Positions 1 through 9,646 of a stretch of DNA of 64,000 nt are shown here, in pieces (within the stretch, counting starts at the first letter, position 1; every line of letters begins with the position of its first letter). The notes beneath the pieces are model-generated. The model searched no databases, had not been told where the DNA came from, and saw only the letters and a list, made by a program, of their open reading frames with translations. Origin of the DNA: Erwinia psidii (lineage in GTDB: Bacteria > Pseudomonadota > Gammaproteobacteria > Enterobacterales > Enterobacteriaceae); contig NZ_RHHM01000001.1 in the NCBI RefSeq assembly GCF_003846135.1, positions 563,893 through 627,892 on the forward strand. The letters run 5' to 3'. The translations under genes were made by a program, and so were the position numbers.

Positions 1-217
1 TCTGCCCGATAACATAAGCCCATGAGAACGCGGAGAAGATATACCCCAACCCGACAGGATCAAGACCAATATCTTTTGACATTGCAGAACCGGCGATGGC
101 AATGGTTGCCCGGTCCCCGTAATTAAAAGAGGTGACAATAAACAGCATCACCACTATCCAGTAGCGAGCGTGAGTTCTTTTTTGCACATCGCTCGCGCTA
201 CCAGTGATTGAATTCAT
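1..217 (-). CDS. gudP: GudP-like glucarate/galactarate MFS transporter (N-terminal part, runs off window)
   Basis: Minus-strand reading from an ATG at 217-215 gives MNSITGSASDVQKRTHARYW and continues without a stop to the window edge (72 codons visible). The stretch KRTHARYWIVVMLFIVTSF followed by NYGDRATIAIAGS matches the first membrane segment and cytoplasmic loop of the anion:cation symporter MFS family. It is closer to my memory of E. coli GudP than of GarP. A good ribosome site (AGGAG, minus strand of 224-228) precedes the start. The family imports D-glucarate and galactarate across the inner membrane. It is divergent from garD, which uses one of these substrates. The remaining four fifths of the protein lies outside the window. 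Confidence 0.85.
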   Translation of the reverse strand, partial: MNSITGSASDVQKRTHARYWIVVMLFIVTSFNYGDRATIAIAGSAMSKDIGLDPVGLGYIFSAFSWAYVIGQ

Positions 218-728
218 GATGCACTCCTGAAATAGAGTCCGCAGACTATTGGCACTCTGAACGGCATACACATCGCATTGGGTATCAGAATGATGTTGGG
301 TTAAACACAGCGATTGAGTTGGCTGGCAGAGAGAGTCGAAACGCAGCGTGGCGAACCATCATCAGTGACTAAAAGTATAGAAACCTGGCAATGGCAAAAG
401 CATCGGTAAAATGCACGATAAAAAAGTGTTAAAAGGAAAATAATTATTGCATTTGCATAATTAAATGCCGACTGGTTCACGGAACATCCGCATTCTGCGG
501 AGCCAGTCACACTCTGACCTGCTTTGTGAGGACTCTCACTGGAACCAGGGCTTATGCCTGAAAATCAGCCATTCAGTACGTTACTTGTCAGACATCCGCA
601 TAATGTTTTTTACCGTATTCCCTTTTTATACTGTGGATGGCAGAAAGGTCTGAGCGCTGACAAGGGATTATCATCATCAAGGGATAAATAAAAAAACCTA
701 CACTCATACAGTCAGGACTTGTCGAGCA
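218..728. promoter_or_regulatory. Divergent gudP/garD control region
   Basis: A 511-bp gap between two divergently read sugar-acid genes, so both promoters should lie here. It is AT-rich around 370-470 and carries a short inverted repeat, CCGCA (488-492) and TGCGG (496-500). The small open frames on either strand lack plausible ribosome sites and similarity to known proteins. In E. coli both genes are activated by CdaR (SdaR). I could not identify a CdaR site by eye, so that regulation is inferred from the family. Confidence 0.4.
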
Positions 729-2288
729 ATGAACATTTCCAGAAATGATCCCCCCCGCTATATCCAGGTTGATGAACGCGATAACGTTGCCATTGTGGTG
801 AATCATCATGGGCTTGCTGCCGGCACTGCATTTCCCTGTGGCCTGCACCTGAAGGAACATATTCCCCAGGGCCACAAAGTGGCACTGGAGAATATTGCCA
901 GGGGCGGCAATATCGTGCGCTATGGCGAAATTATTGGCTATGCCGTGCGCGATATTGAACGCGGCAGCTGGATAGATGAATCACTGGTCGTACTGCCGGA
1001 AGCACCGGCACTCTCCGGCATGTCGCTGGCAAGTCATGTTCCACCACCCTTACCCCCCCTGACAGGCTACACCTTTGAAGGCTACCGAAATGCTGATGGC
1101 AGCGTGGGTACACGCAATTTGCTCGGTATTACCACCAGCGTTCACTGTGTGGCAGGCGTGGTCGATTATGTGGTGAACATTATTGAGCGGCAGCTATTGC
1201 CCCGTTATCCCAACGTCGATGGCGTGGTGGCCCTGAATCATTTATATGGCTGTGGTGTGGCTATTAACGCCCCGGCGGCAGTGGTACCGATCCGCACTAT
1301 CCATAATCTGGCGCTGAATGCGAACTTTGGCGGTGAGGTGATGATCGTCAGCCTGGGTTGTGAGAAATTGCAGCCGGAGCGACTACTGGAAGGCACGCCA
1401 GATGTACAGGCGATATCATTGGATGAAGAAGATGTGGTTCGCCTGCAGGATGAAAAGCATATTGGCTTTGCATCAATGGTGAACGATATTTTGCAGGTTG
1501 CTGAGCGTCATCTGCAACGCCTCAATCAGCGTCGGCGCGAAACCGTTCCCGCCGCTGAGCTGATTGTCGGTACACAGTGCGGCGGCAGTGATGCCTTTTC
1601 CGGCGTCACGGCAAATCCCGCGGTAGGGTTTGCTTCCGATCTCCTGGTCAGGTGCGGTGCCACAGTGATGTTTTCGGAAGTCACCGAAGTGCGCGACGCC
1701 GTCCATTTGCTCACGCCAAGGGTCGCCAATACAGAAGTGGGGCAACGGCTGCTGGAGGAGATGGCCTGGTACGACGACTATCTCAATATGGGTAAAACCG
1801 ATCGCAGTGCTAATCCCTCCCCCGGCAATAAAAAGGGAGGACTGGCAAACGTGGTGGAAAAGGCGCTGGGTTCCATAGCAAAGTCCGGTCGCAGCGCCAT
1901 CGTGGAAGTGCTCTCTCCCGGACAGCGCCCCACTAAACGTGGGCTGATTTACGCAGCCACGCCGGCCAGCGATTTTGTCTGCGGTACCCAGCAAATGGCA
2001 TCCGGTATCACATTGCAGGTTTTCACCACCGGCCGTGGCACACCCTATGGACTGGCTGCAATACCGGTGATCAAAATGGCAACGCGCAGCGCTCTGGCGG
2101 AAAGATGGCATGATCTGATGGACATTAACGCGGGAACCATCGCCACCGGAGAGGAAAGCATTGAGCAGGTTGGCTGGCGGTTGTTTGAGCTGATTCTGGA
2201 TATCGCCAGCGGTCGTAAGCATACCTGGTCTGACCGCTGGGGGATCCATAATGCCCTGTCGGTGTTTAATCCGGCACCGGTAACCTGA
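729..2288 (+). CDS. garD: Galactarate dehydratase
   Basis: 519 aa, close to the 523 aa of E. coli GarD. It converts galactarate to 5-keto-4-deoxy-D-glucarate in the cytoplasm, the first step of galactarate use. The N-terminal SAF-like domain (about residues 1-90, with [11 protein letters not shown]) is followed by the UxaA/altronate-dehydratase-type catalytic region. Nearly invariant blocks are [44 protein letters not shown] and [20 protein letters not shown]. The start has a weak AGGA about 11 nt upstream. In E. coli garD lies at a different locus, whereas here it sits beside gudP in the gap between gudP and yqcA. That places transporter and dehydratase under one divergent control region. 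Confidence 0.96.
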   Translation: MNISRNDPPRYIQVDERDNVAIVVNHHGLAAGTAFPCGLHLKEHIPQGHKVALENIARGGNIVRYGEIIGYAVRDIERGSWIDESLVVLPEAPALSGMSLASHVPPPLPPLTGYTFEGYRNADGSVGTRNLLGITTSVHCVAGVVDYVVNIIERQLLPRYPNVDGVVALNHLYGCGVAINAPAAVVPIRTIHNLALNANFGGEVMIVSLGCEKLQPERLLEGTPDVQAISLDEEDVVRLQDEKHIGFASMVNDILQVAERHLQRLNQRRRETVPAAELIVGTQCGGSDAFSGVTANPAVGFASDLLVRCGATVMFSEVTEVRDAVHLLTPRVANTEVGQRLLEEMAWYDDYLNMGKTDRSANPSPGNKKGGLANVVEKALGSIAKSGRSAIVEVLSPGQRPTKRGLIYAATPASDFVCGTQQMASGITLQVFTTGRGTPYGLAAIPVIKMATRSALAERWHDLMDINAGTIATGEESIEQVGWRLFELILDIASGRKHTWSDRWGIHNALSVFNPAPVT

Positions 2289-2315
2289 CGGTGGCTGTTT
2301 CTCAGCCAGTAGCCA

Positions 2316-2765
2316 TCAGCCGAGGCGCTTCGCCAACTGCTCAACCCAGGGCGAAGTGACTTCTTCCGGTTCGGGAGTTTCGCTGGCATCGACCATCAGC
2401 ACGTCTGCAAGCCGCTGTGCACCGTGTTCCTGTAGCAACGCATCAAACTTTTTACCGCCACCGCAAAAATCATCGTAGTTGCTGTCACCCAGCGCGATCA
2501 GGCCATAGCGCAGGCTGGGCTGATGCCCCAGTTTTTCTCTGATGCTGTGGAACAACGGCGCAATACTGTCGGGCAGATCGCCCTGGCCGGTGGTGGAAGT
2601 AACAACCAGAACCACACCATCACTGTAGTGCTGCCAGTCATCCAACGTGGCATCTTCAAAAATCTTCACCTGGTGCCCCTGCTCTGTCAGCAAGGGTTCC
2701 GCCTCTTCAGCCACCAGCAATGCGTTGCCATAAACTGTACCAACAAAAATGCCTACCTGAGCCAT
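2316..2765 (-). CDS. yqcA: Flavodoxin YqcA
   Basis: 149 aa, the size of E. coli YqcA, a short-chain FMN-binding flavodoxin. The FMN phosphate loop is near the N terminus ([19 protein letters not shown]). The second flavin-contacting loop is [12 protein letters not shown], and the third is [18 protein letters not shown]. It should carry single electrons in the cytoplasm; its partner is not shown by the sequence. AGGAG lies just upstream of the ATG. It is followed 21 bp upstream on the same strand by truC, so yqcC-truC-yqcA are probably co-transcribed, as in E. coli. Confidence 0.95.
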   Translation of the reverse strand: MAQVGIFVGTVYGNALLVAEEAEPLLTEQGHQVKIFEDATLDDWQHYSDGVVLVVTSTTGQGDLPDSIAPLFHSIREKLGHQPSLRYGLIALGDSNYDDFCGGGKKFDALLQEHGAQRLADVLMVDASETPEPEEVTSPWVEQLAKRLG

Positions 2766-2786
2766 GCTTTTCTCCTGTCCTGGCGC

Positions 2787-3566
2787 TTATTTTAAGGTTC
2801 TATCCTGAGGCCAGTCGGGCGCAAACTCAACCCCGGCAAGATAACGGAGACATCCCTGCCAACCGAAGGTGCTCATAACACCCCGCCATATGTTGTCCAG
2901 CCCGGCACGCAGTATCAGTGGTTCGGCAGTGACCGGATGAGTTAATCTCAGTTCACTGGCATGCAGCATCAGCCTGTTCATGGCAAAATGCTCTGCGGCA
3001 CTGCGGTTCTGGCGAAGATCGCCATGCGCAGTATCACCAATAATTGGATGACGAAGATGGCTCATATGACGTCGTAGCTGATGCTTGCGTCCGGTGCTGG
3101 GTTGCAGTTCCATCAGGGTATAACGTGAGGTCTGATAACGACTGACCGGCACTGGCAGTTCAGCCGTTGCCAGCGAACGCCAGTGGGTTATCGCCGACTG
3201 CGGCGCTTTTTCCGGCAGCGCAAATTTATCAGCGATTTTGTCCAGCTCCTCGCTTAGGGCGTAATCAAGCGTCTCTTCACCGGTCAGCCACCCCCTGACA
3301 ACCGCATGATAAGTTTTTTGTAACTGGTGCTGTGCAAACTGTTCAGACAGCAGACGGGCGACATCGCCGGATAACGCCAACAGCAATACACCAGAAGTGG
3401 GACGATCCAGACGATGGACGGTGTAAACGTGTTGGCTAATCTGGTCCCGTAATGTCTGCATTACAAACACCGTTTCATGGCGGTCCAGCCAGCTTCGGTG
3501 AACAAGCCATCCGGTGGGTTTATTTACCGCCACCAGCCATTGATCCTGATAGATAATTTCCAGCAT
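2787..3566 (-). CDS. truC: tRNA pseudouridine(65) synthase TruC
   Basis: 259 aa, the RluA-family size for TruC (E. coli 260 aa). It isomerises U65 to pseudouridine in the T-arm stem region of certain tRNAs. The catalytic motif HRLDRPTSGVLLL places the nucleophile at Asp54. The RNA-contacting block GRKHQLRRHMSHLRHPIIGD is intact. The ATG overlaps the yqcC stop by one base (TGATG), which implies translational coupling. There is no N-terminal S4 domain, as expected for TruC. Confidence 0.96.
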   Translation of the reverse strand: MLEIIYQDQWLVAVNKPTGWLVHRSWLDRHETVFVMQTLRDQISQHVYTVHRLDRPTSGVLLLALSGDVARLLSEQFAQHQLQKTYHAVVRGWLTGEETLDYALSEELDKIADKFALPEKAPQSAITHWRSLATAELPVPVSRYQTSRYTLMELQPSTGRKHQLRRHMSHLRHPIIGDTAHGDLRQNRSAAEHFAMNRLMLHASELRLTHPVTAEPLILRAGLDNIWRGVMSTFGWQGCLRYLAGVEFAPDWPQDRTLK

Positions 3567-3892
3567 CAGGCGTGCGACTCAAAAAGTTTGTCCAGCTGAT
3601 TCAGCGCATGTAATAACGTCGCGCGGCCGGGAATATCGCCTTCAAGCGCGACCTCATAGTACGGCGCGATGGCAAGTTTGCCCGGCAGCTCAGATCCGGC
3701 ACCGAGCAGGGCATGCATTCTCGGCAGAAAAAGCCATTGCAGCCACTGCAACGGCATCATGGTATCCACACAAAATGGCTCCGTGCTCTCAAAGGCGGCA
3801 GCGTTTGGCGCACAGGTCTGCCACAGTCCCGTATTCTGTAGTATTTCTTCAATTGTTTTTAAGCATTTTCTGACCTGCATTTCTCTGCTCAT
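3566..3892 (-). CDS. yqcC: YqcC family protein
   Basis: 108 aa, matching the small YqcC family (DUF446). Conserved features include WQTCAPNAAAFESTEPFCVD and the LQWLQWLFLPRMHALL segment. Its biochemical role is not established. It is always next to truC and overlaps it by one base here, which hints at a link to tRNA modification (inference). The start is the ATG at 3892. The csrB terminator lies about 75 bp upstream, so yqcC needs its own promoter in the narrow gap 3893-3967. Confidence 0.9.
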   Translation of the reverse strand: MSREMQVRKCLKTIEEILQNTGLWQTCAPNAAAFESTEPFCVDTMMPLQWLQWLFLPRMHALLGAGSELPGKLAIAPYYEVALEGDIPGRATLLHALNQLDKLFESHA

Positions 3893-3967
3893 CCGTTATC
3901 TCCTGTCAGTTCACAACCTGGCAGCAAGAATAACATTGCCTGCCGTAGCGGGTAAAAAGTGGCGACG

Positions 3968-4000
3968 AAAAAAAGGGAGCACTGTAAAAACAGTGCTCCC
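3968..4000 (-). terminator. Intrinsic terminator of csrB
   Basis: Perfect 11-bp inverted repeat: GGGAGCACTGT at 3975-3985, loop 3986-3989, ACAGTGCTCCC at 3990-4000. Seven A residues at 3968-3974 give a U-tract for leftward transcription. It ends CsrB just before yqcC. Confidence 0.95.
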
Positions 4001-4277
4001 GATTCGTCCGCAGCTATCCCGCTACATTAATGCTCCCTGCTCGTCCTTGATAACTTTGTCCTTTAAGTTTCCTACCATTCACCGTCTGTGGTGATATTCC
4101 CTGAGCATCCTGCCCACTATCTATACTGATAGCTCACATTCTCCATCCTGGAGGTGTCCTTTATCTCATCCTGAGATGTCCCCTTTTCTTCATCCTGAAG
4201 ACTATCCCTGCATCATCATCCAGATGTGTCCTGATCCAATCCCTGAATCACAGCATCCTTTCCGATGGGATGTATTT
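3968..4277 (-). ncRNA. csrB: CsrB regulatory RNA (CsrA-sequestering sRNA)
   Basis: Read on the minus strand this stretch holds about twenty GGA motifs, most as AGGA or GGGA in the loops of short hairpins. Examples are CACCTCCAGGATGGAG and CATCTCAGGATGAGAT. It ends in a perfect terminator. The 3' half (AAGTTATCAAGGACGAGCAG, then GGGAGCACTG) is recognisably E. coli CsrB, and the position between yqcC and syd is the same. CsrB binds many CsrA dimers and so relieves CsrA repression of translation. The 5' end is uncertain: a possible -10 (GATATT, minus strand of 4284-4289) puts it near 4277. Length is about 310 nt against about 369 in E. coli. Confidence 0.93.
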
Positions 4278-4436
4278 TGCCCTAATATCATTAGCAAACA
4301 ATACCGGTTACATCTATTTTTGATTGCAAAGGTGTCTTTACTGAATAATACAGTAAACAAGATTATGATTTACAATGTTTTTAATCAAAAAGCTTGAGAA
4401 AACCCCACTTTTTAAATAGCGATCTCTTACAAAGCA

Positions 4437-4454
4437 TGTAAGAGATCTCTCACA
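4437..4454. promoter_or_regulatory. UvrY/SirA-type response-regulator box upstream of csrB
   Basis: The 18-mer TGTAAGAGATCTCTCACA is an almost perfect palindrome with one mismatched pair. It fits the UvrY (BarA-UvrY) recognition palindrome known from csrB and csrC promoters. A further half-site, GATCTCTTACA, lies at 4421-4431. Its centre is about 165-170 bp upstream of the proposed csrB start. That is the same far-upstream arrangement described for E. coli csrB. It sits just after the syd stop codon. Confidence 0.85.
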
Positions 4455-4457
4455 AAG

Positions 4458-5024
4458 TCAGCCGCTGTTTTCCGCAAACCTGATTGAATCCCTTAATATT
4501 GAAAGAAAATCAATGAGATTATCTGCCAATACACGGCGCTTTTTGCTGCCCGACTGCTCCAGAATCACCTCGCCAGTGAGATTACACACAGAGATAATCT
4601 CCTGTTCAGAGCAGGTGGTGGCAATAAACAGCGTGGGCGATAACTTAAGACGGCGTTGCATGATCAGGTGCCCGATCAAATTCTCCTGTAAGCGCACAAA
4701 ATCGTCTTCGCTCCAGGTTTGCAGCAGAGTACACATTTGACCATCCACTGCCGTATGCATATCACCCGCAAATTGCGTGGTGTACCATGCAACCACGGAT
4801 GGCTGAATTCGCAACGCCAGTGCCCGCTCAACCGCATCCAGATTTTTTGCCAATGTAAAAGGCTGTGGCAACCAGATAACCCGTCCGTCATCGTTTTCCT
4901 GCACGCAGGGTGATGGTATTCCATACAGCTCACGACTGGCCGGAGGATGCCCACATTCCCGTTGCCAGGATTCATAATAGTGCCGGGTAAAATCAATCAG
5001 CGCAGCTGTAGTCTCTTCAATCAT
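4458..5024 (-). CDS. syd: SecY-interacting protein Syd
   Basis: 188 aa (E. coli Syd 181 aa). Syd is a peripheral inner-membrane protein that binds SecY and proof-reads improperly assembled translocons. Conserved blocks are QPFTLAKNLDAVERAL, YTTQFAGDMH, LQTWSEDDFVRLQENLIGHL and PTLFIATTCSEQEIISVCN. A few extra residues are present at each end. Its gap to queF carries the inserted element at 5061-5202, only 36 bp upstream of the start, so the element may affect syd's promoter. The UvrY box and csrB lie downstream. Confidence 0.93.
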   Translation of the reverse strand: MIEETTAALIDFTRHYYESWQRECGHPPASRELYGIPSPCVQENDDGRVIWLPQPFTLAKNLDAVERALALRIQPSVVAWYTTQFAGDMHTAVDGQMCTLLQTWSEDDFVRLQENLIGHLIMQRRLKLSPTLFIATTCSEQEIISVCNLTGEVILEQSGSKKRRVLADNLIDFLSILRDSIRFAENSG

Positions 5025-5060
5025 TCTTTTTTCACTCTTTATAGCCTGAGTTACACTAAG

Positions 5061-5202
5061 AGCCTATCCCACCAGGCGTAATTGTCGCAGGCAGTTTAGA
5101 CACGGACAGCGCGCAAAAACCGGAGCGTACACGAAGTACGTGAGGATTTTGAGCACTGCCCAGGGCCAAACTGGCAAATAAAATAGCCTAACGGGATAGG
5201 CT
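5061..5202. mobile_element. MITE-like element, 142 bp, with 5-bp target-site duplication
   Basis: The ends are a perfect 10-bp inverted repeat: AGCCTATCCC at 5061-5070 and GGGATAGGCT at 5193-5202. They are flanked directly by CTAAG at 5056-5060 and 5203-5207, a clean 5-bp target duplication. There is no coding capacity. A second, imperfect internal inverted pair is GGCAGTTT and AAACTGGC, and the centre holds GTACACGAAGTAC. This is what a non-autonomous element moved in trans by a transposase looks like. The sequence resembles short interspersed repeats I recall from enteric genomes, but I cannot name the family. Confidence 0.8.
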
Positions 5203-5315
5203 CTAAGGCTAAACTCGTACCGGTAACCGGCTCAGTTCAGTCGATGCTTTGCGATGCCGGCTGCCTGTCCATTTTATTCTCACTCATCTGCTGTAGCAGG
5301 TAAGAAGGTAAAACG

Positions 5316-6161
5316 ATGTCTTTAAAGGATACACAGCAGACACTCAGCGGTCTGACATTGGGAAAACCCACAGAATACCACGATATTTATCAACCCTCTT
5401 TACTGCAGGCCGTACCCCGGAGTATGAACCGCGAACCGCTGGGACTCTTTCCACAGCGCTTACCTTTTCATGGTGCCGACATCTGGACACTCTATGAACT
5501 GTCGTGGCTGAATGCCAAAGGTGTGCCGCAGGTAGCCGTTGGCGAGGTCACGCTTGATGCCAACAGCATTAACCTGATCGAGTCGAAGAGTTTTAAGCTC
5601 TACCTCAACAGCTTTAACCAAACCCGTTTTGCTGACTGGGACGAAGTGCGCCATACGCTGGAGCAGGATCTCAGCCACTGTGCCCAGGGCGAGGTGAGCG
5701 TGGCGTTGTTCCGTTTACAGGAAGTGGAAGGCCAACCCATTGGTCATTTCAGTGGTGAATGCATTGATGAACAGGATATTGAAATCGACAGTTACGAATT
5801 CAGCACCACGCACCTGTCACAGGCGACGCAATCTGAAGTGGTGGAAGAACAGCTGGTCAGCCATTTGCTGAAATCCAACTGCCTGATAACCAACCAGCCT
5901 GACTGGGGTTCAGTGCAGATAAGCTATCGCGGGCCGCGTATCAGACATGAGGCACTGCTGCGTTATCTTATCTCGTTTCGCCACCATAATGAGTTCCACG
6001 AACAGTGCGTTGAGCGCATTTTTAACGATATTCTGCGTTTCTGTCAGCCTGAAAAACTTAGCGTCTATGCCAGGTACACACGGCGCGGGGGGCTGGATAT
6101 CAATCCATGGCGTAGCAATGGCACATTCATACCGGCGCGTTCCCGCCTGGTACGCCAGTAA
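5316..6161 (+). CDS. queF: NADPH-dependent 7-cyano-7-deazaguanine reductase QueF
   Basis: 281 aa, the long two-domain (YqcD-type) QueF of enterics (E. coli 282 aa). It reduces the nitrile preQ0 to the amine preQ1 with NADPH in queuosine synthesis. The nucleophile is Cys189 in [13 protein letters not shown], which forms a thioimide with the substrate. The QueF signature [13 protein letters not shown] and the C-terminal [17 protein letters not shown] are intact. An AAGG lies just upstream of the ATG. It is transcribed alone, convergent with nothing and divergent from syd across the MITE. Confidence 0.97.
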   Translation: MSLKDTQQTLSGLTLGKPTEYHDIYQPSLLQAVPRSMNREPLGLFPQRLPFHGADIWTLYELSWLNAKGVPQVAVGEVTLDANSINLIESKSFKLYLNSFNQTRFADWDEVRHTLEQDLSHCAQGEVSVALFRLQEVEGQPIGHFSGECIDEQDIEIDSYEFSTTHLSQATQSEVVEEQLVSHLLKSNCLITNQPDWGSVQISYRGPRIRHEALLRYLISFRHHNEFHEQCVERIFNDILRFCQPEKLSVYARYTRRGGLDINPWRSNGTFIPARSRLVRQ

Positions 6162-6351
6162 TCGGTCCGGTTTGCGCACCGTTACGCATAAGCACACGCC
6201 AGGCTATTGTTAAATCCTGCCGTACAAGGCTACTCTCAGTGTGTGGGCGATGGATTTTCCTGCCTTACTTATATTTTCTTTCCGCAGCGGGGAAATACGC
6301 CTCGCTGTCGTTGGGAATGGCCACCACCCGGATGGGTGTAAAGGAGTTAAA

Positions 6352-7710
6352 TTGATAACACAAATCAGCCCGTTAGGCTCAATGGACCTGTTGTCCCAGC
6401 TGGAAGTCGACATGCTGAAAAGAACAGCCAGCAGCGACCTTTACCAACTCTTCCGCAACTGTTCTCTTGCCGTGCTCAACTCCGGCAGTCAGACCGACAG
6501 TAGCCATGAGCTACTGTCGCGTTTTGAAGATTTTGATATTAACGTGCTGCGACGTGAGCGTGGCGTCAAGCTTGAACTGCTTAACCCACCGGAAGAGGCT
6601 TTCGTTGACGGGCGGATTATCCGTTCACTACAGGCGAACCTGTTTGCGGTGTTACGTGACATTTTATTTGTAAACGGGCAGATCGACAGCGCCGTGCAGC
6701 ATCAGGAAAGCGATGATCCTGTGCAAATCACCAACCTGGTGTTCTCCATTTTGCGCAATGCCAGAGCGCTGCACGTTGGTGAAGAGCCTAACACCGTGGT
6801 CTGCTGGGGCGGCCACTCAATCAATGAAATTGAATATCAGTACTGTCGCAAAGTCGGTTCCCAACTGGGTCTGCGTGAACTGAATATCTGTACCGGATGC
6901 GGCCCCGGCGTGATGGAAGCCCCAATGAAAGGCGCGGCGGTAGGCCATGCACAGCAGCGCTATAAAGAGGGACGTTTTATTGGCCTGACAGAGCCTTCCA
7001 TTATCGCCGCAGAGCCACCAAACCCGCTGGTAAACGAGCTGATTATCATGCCGGATATTGAGAAACGGCTCGAAGCATTTGTACGTATTGCCCACGGCAT
7101 CATCATCTTCCCCGGCGGAGTGGGAACCGCAGAAGAACTGCTCTATCTGTTGGGCATTATGATGAATCCACACAATCACGACCAGGTGTTACCGTTAATC
7201 CTGACCGGACCGAAAGAGAGCGCAGATTACTTCCGGGTAATGGACGAATTTATCGTCAATACGCTGGGTGAGGCCGCCCGTCAGCACTACACCATTATTA
7301 TTGACGATGCGCCTGAAGTGGCTCGCCTGATGAAGAAAGCGATGCCAAAGGTGAAGGAACACCGCCGTGAAACCGGGGATGCCTATAGTTTTAACTGGGC
7401 GATACGGATTGCCCCGGACCTTCAGGTGCCTTTTGTCCCAACGCATGAAAATATGGCAAATCTGAATCTTTCACCAGACCAGCCAGCTGAACAGCTTGCC
7501 GCCGCATTGCGTCGCGCTTTCTCCGGTATTGTCGCCGGGAACGTTAAGGATATGGGGATCCGGGCAATTAAAGAGAAAGGTCCCTACAAGCTGCATGGCG
7601 ATCCAAAAATAATGCGCCGCATGGACGATTTGTTACAGGGATTTGTTGCCCAGCATCGCATGAAGCTGCCGGGAACCGCTTACATCCCCTGCTACGAAAT
7701 CATTAAATAA
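6352..7710 (+). CDS. ppnN: Pyrimidine/purine nucleotide 5'-monophosphate nucleosidase PpnN
   Basis: 452 aa from a TTG start. The TTG at 6352 has a strong AAGGAG at 6341-6346, and translation from it gives (M)[11 protein letters not shown], which aligns with the start of E. coli PpnN (454 aa). The open frame continues upstream but with no family similarity. PpnN cleaves nucleoside monophosphates to base and ribose 5-phosphate and is allosterically controlled by (p)ppGpp. The LOG-family core has [18 protein letters not shown] and the active-site [16 protein letters not shown]. The terminal ppGpp-sensing extensions of the family appear to be present. Confidence 0.96.
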   Translation: MITQISPLGSMDLLSQLEVDMLKRTASSDLYQLFRNCSLAVLNSGSQTDSSHELLSRFEDFDINVLRRERGVKLELLNPPEEAFVDGRIIRSLQANLFAVLRDILFVNGQIDSAVQHQESDDPVQITNLVFSILRNARALHVGEEPNTVVCWGGHSINEIEYQYCRKVGSQLGLRELNICTGCGPGVMEAPMKGAAVGHAQQRYKEGRFIGLTEPSIIAAEPPNPLVNELIIMPDIEKRLEAFVRIAHGIIIFPGGVGTAEELLYLLGIMMNPHNHDQVLPLILTGPKESADYFRVMDEFIVNTLGEAARQHYTIIIDDAPEVARLMKKAMPKVKEHRRETGDAYSFNWAIRIAPDLQVPFVPTHENMANLNLSPDQPAEQLAAALRRAFSGIVAGNVKDMGIRAIKEKGPYKLHGDPKIMRRMDDLLQGFVAQHRMKLPGTAYIPCYEIIK

Positions 7711-7718
7711 ACGCAACC

Positions 7719-7738
7719 GGAGCGACATCTGTCGCTCC
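7719..7738. repeat. Hairpin between ppnN and xni
   Basis: GGAGCGACA (7719-7727) pairs perfectly with TGTCGCTCC (7730-7738) across a two-base centre. No T-run follows, so it is not a standard intrinsic terminator. In the 42-bp ppnN-xni gap it could protect the upstream message or reduce read-through (inference). Confidence 0.55.
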
Positions 7739-7752
7739 CTCCCGGCCTGACC

Positions 7753-8520
7753 ATGACCATTCATTTGTTGATTGTTGATGCCCTGAATCTGATCCGTCGT
7801 ATCCACGCGGTACAGGGGTCGCCCTGTCTGCAAGCCTGCGTTCAGGCACTGCAACAGCTGATCATATACAGCCAGCCAACCCATGCTGTTGCCGTATTTG
7901 ATGATGACGATCGCCACGAGGGCTGGCGTCACCAACTGTTGCCCGATTACAAAGCAGGACGTGCGCCCATGCCGGAAATGCTCCGGCAGGAGATGCCCCA
8001 ACTGCGGGAGGCATTCACCGCTGCCGGTGTCGCCTGCTGGCACGCCAGCGGCGAGGAGGCAGACGACCTGGCCGCGACCCTGGCGACAAAAGTGGCCAGC
8101 AATGGACACCGGGCGACAATTGTTTCCACAGACAAAGGTTACTGTCAGCTGCTCGCCCCGGAGATCCGCATTCGTGACTATTTTCAGAAACGCTGGCTGG
8201 ATGTGCCATTTATCAGTAAAGAATTTGGCGTAAGTCCGGCACAGCTGACTGACTATTGGGGACTTGCCGGGATTGCCAGCAGCAAAATCCCCGGCGTAGC
8301 CGGCATTGGCGCGAAAAGTGCGGCTCAGCTTCTGCAGGAATACGGCTCGCTGGATGCGCTCTATGAACGCCTGCCTGAGGTGACACAAAAGTGGCGAAAC
8401 AAGCTGGAGCAGAACCGCGAGATGGCCATTATCTGCCGCCAGGTTGCCACGCTCAAAACCGATCTGGCGCTGGCTGGCAACCTGAAGGAGCTGAGGCTGC
8501 CACAAACGGCCGTGTCGTAA
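7753..8520 (+). CDS. xni: Flap endonuclease Xni (ExoIX)
   Basis: 255 aa (E. coli 251 aa). It resembles the 5'-nuclease domain of Pol I, without a polymerase. It acts on 5' flaps with two-metal catalysis. Visible motifs are the N-terminal [12 protein letters not shown], the metal-binding acidic run [22 protein letters not shown], and the helix-hairpin-helix block [20 protein letters not shown]. The family is known to lack some metal ligands of full FEN enzymes. It follows ppnN by 42 bp and converges with rlmM, 25 bp away. Confidence 0.95.
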   Translation: MTIHLLIVDALNLIRRIHAVQGSPCLQACVQALQQLIIYSQPTHAVAVFDDDDRHEGWRHQLLPDYKAGRAPMPEMLRQEMPQLREAFTAAGVACWHASGEEADDLAATLATKVASNGHRATIVSTDKGYCQLLAPEIRIRDYFQKRWLDVPFISKEFGVSPAQLTDYWGLAGIASSKIPGVAGIGAKSAAQLLQEYGSLDALYERLPEVTQKWRNKLEQNREMAIICRQVATLKTDLALAGNLKELRLPQTAVS

Positions 8521-8545
8521 GAAACAAGTCCAGGCATCATCACTG

Positions 8546-9646
8546 TTATCTTTCGTCACGGCGCCCCGGCGTTGCTCCCCATACGCGCCGGATGTGCACG
8601 GTGACCTCCTCGCGGTCATGATAAAGCTGGCGGGCCTGGATCTGCGCATTGATACCGTTGGCTTTTAGTTTCTCATCGATCATTGCCAGATTCTTTATGA
8701 CTTCTTCATAACGCTTTTTCATCGGCAGTTTAAGATTGAAGATCGCTTCGCGGCACCAGCCATTCACCAGCCAGTCTGCCATCAGGTTGGCGACCCGCAC
8801 CGGTTTTTCCACCATATCGCACACCAGCCAGTAAATATTGCTACGTGTCGGGCGATATTTAAAACCGTCTTCCCGATGATGAAAAACCTGTCCGCTGTCC
8901 ATTAAGGCAGGATCCATCGGCCCATTATCAATGGCATGCACCATCATGCTGCGTTTGACCAGTTGCCATGTCCAGCCCCCCGGACAGGCACCAAGATCGA
9001 CCGCATACATACCACTGCCCAGACGTTCATCCCACTCATCGGCAGGAATAAAAACGTGGAATGCCTCTTCGAGCTTCAGTGTTGAACGGCTTGGCGCATC
9101 AGACGGAAACTTCAGGCGGGGAATGCCCATAAAAAATGGCGAGTTATTCTGCGGCAGTGAATAGCCGACATAGCAGTAGCCCGGCGCAATAAAAAAGACA
9201 TGCACCACCGGCCGCTTAGGGTTTTCGTTATTCAGCAGCACACCGGCAGCACGCAGGCTGGTGCGTAAAGGCACGGTAAATTTCCGGCAGAACTTCAACA
9301 GCGCTTTGCTCTCGTTGGTGTCTGGCACCTCGACGCGCAATTCACCGCCCTTTTCAACCACAGCTGTCAACAGAGTCGTTACCGGCGTCACGCGATCGGA
9401 AGGCGACAGATCGCGCAATAATTCACCGGTGACAACCATCTGGCGGGAAAAAATCAGCTCCCTGAACGGCAACTCTCTGATGAGCTTTTCTGCTTCTCCC
9501 GGCTGGTAACACTCAAACAACACGTAACCGGACTCTTCTTTTACCCTGGCAAACCCGAACACCTCACGGGCGGCGGCTTTGGCCGTGATTTCGGCCGCAC
9601 ACTCTTTCTCAAAACCCTGACGGCAGTAAAGCAACACTTTATTCAT
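8546..9646 (-). CDS. rlmM: 23S rRNA 2'-O-ribose C2498 methyltransferase RlmM
   Basis: 366 aa, the same length as E. coli RlmM. It methylates the ribose of C2498 in the peptidyl-transferase centre of 23S rRNA using SAM. An N-terminal THUMP-like domain (about residues 1-150, with [19 protein letters not shown]) precedes the Rossmann-fold methyltransferase domain. The SAM motif is [19 protein letters not shown]. The catalytic K-D-K-E set is likely contained in the C-terminal part ([22 protein letters not shown]). The start overlaps the end of ygdD by 8 nt, so the two are translationally coupled. Confidence 0.97.
   Translation of the reverse strand: MNKVLLYCRQGFEKECAAEITAKAAAREVFGFARVKEESGYVLFECYQPGEAEKLIRELPFRELIFSRQMVVTGELLRDLSPSDRVTPVTTLLTAVVEKGGELRVEVPDTNESKALLKFCRKFTVPLRTSLRAAGVLLNNENPKRPVVHVFFIAPGYCYVGYSLPQNNSPFFMGIPRLKFPSDAPSRSTLKLEEAFHVFIPADEWDERLGSGMYAVDLGACPGGWTWQLVKRSMMVHAIDNGPMDPALMDSGQVFHHREDGFKYRPTRSNIYWLVCDMVEKPVRVANLMADWLVNGWCREAIFNLKLPMKKRYEEVIKNLAMIDEKLKANGINAQIQARQLYHDREEVTVHIRRVWGATPGRRDER

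Noticed and set aside
1473-2249. 258-codon minus-strand frame opposite garD
   Set aside because: Antisense shadow of garD; no family similarity.
4176-4397. Plus-strand 73-codon frame
   Set aside because: It is antisense to csrB and its upstream region. The repeated residues come from the RNA's hairpin repeats.
5061-5202. Considered as a REP, ERIC or CRISPR-related repeat
   Set aside because: Its ends, length and target duplication fit a MITE. It lacks the ERIC core as I know it and there is no repeat-spacer array in the window.
7633-8649. 338-codon minus-strand frame
   Set aside because: It lies opposite the well-supported xni gene and the end of rlmM. A shadow of their codon usage.
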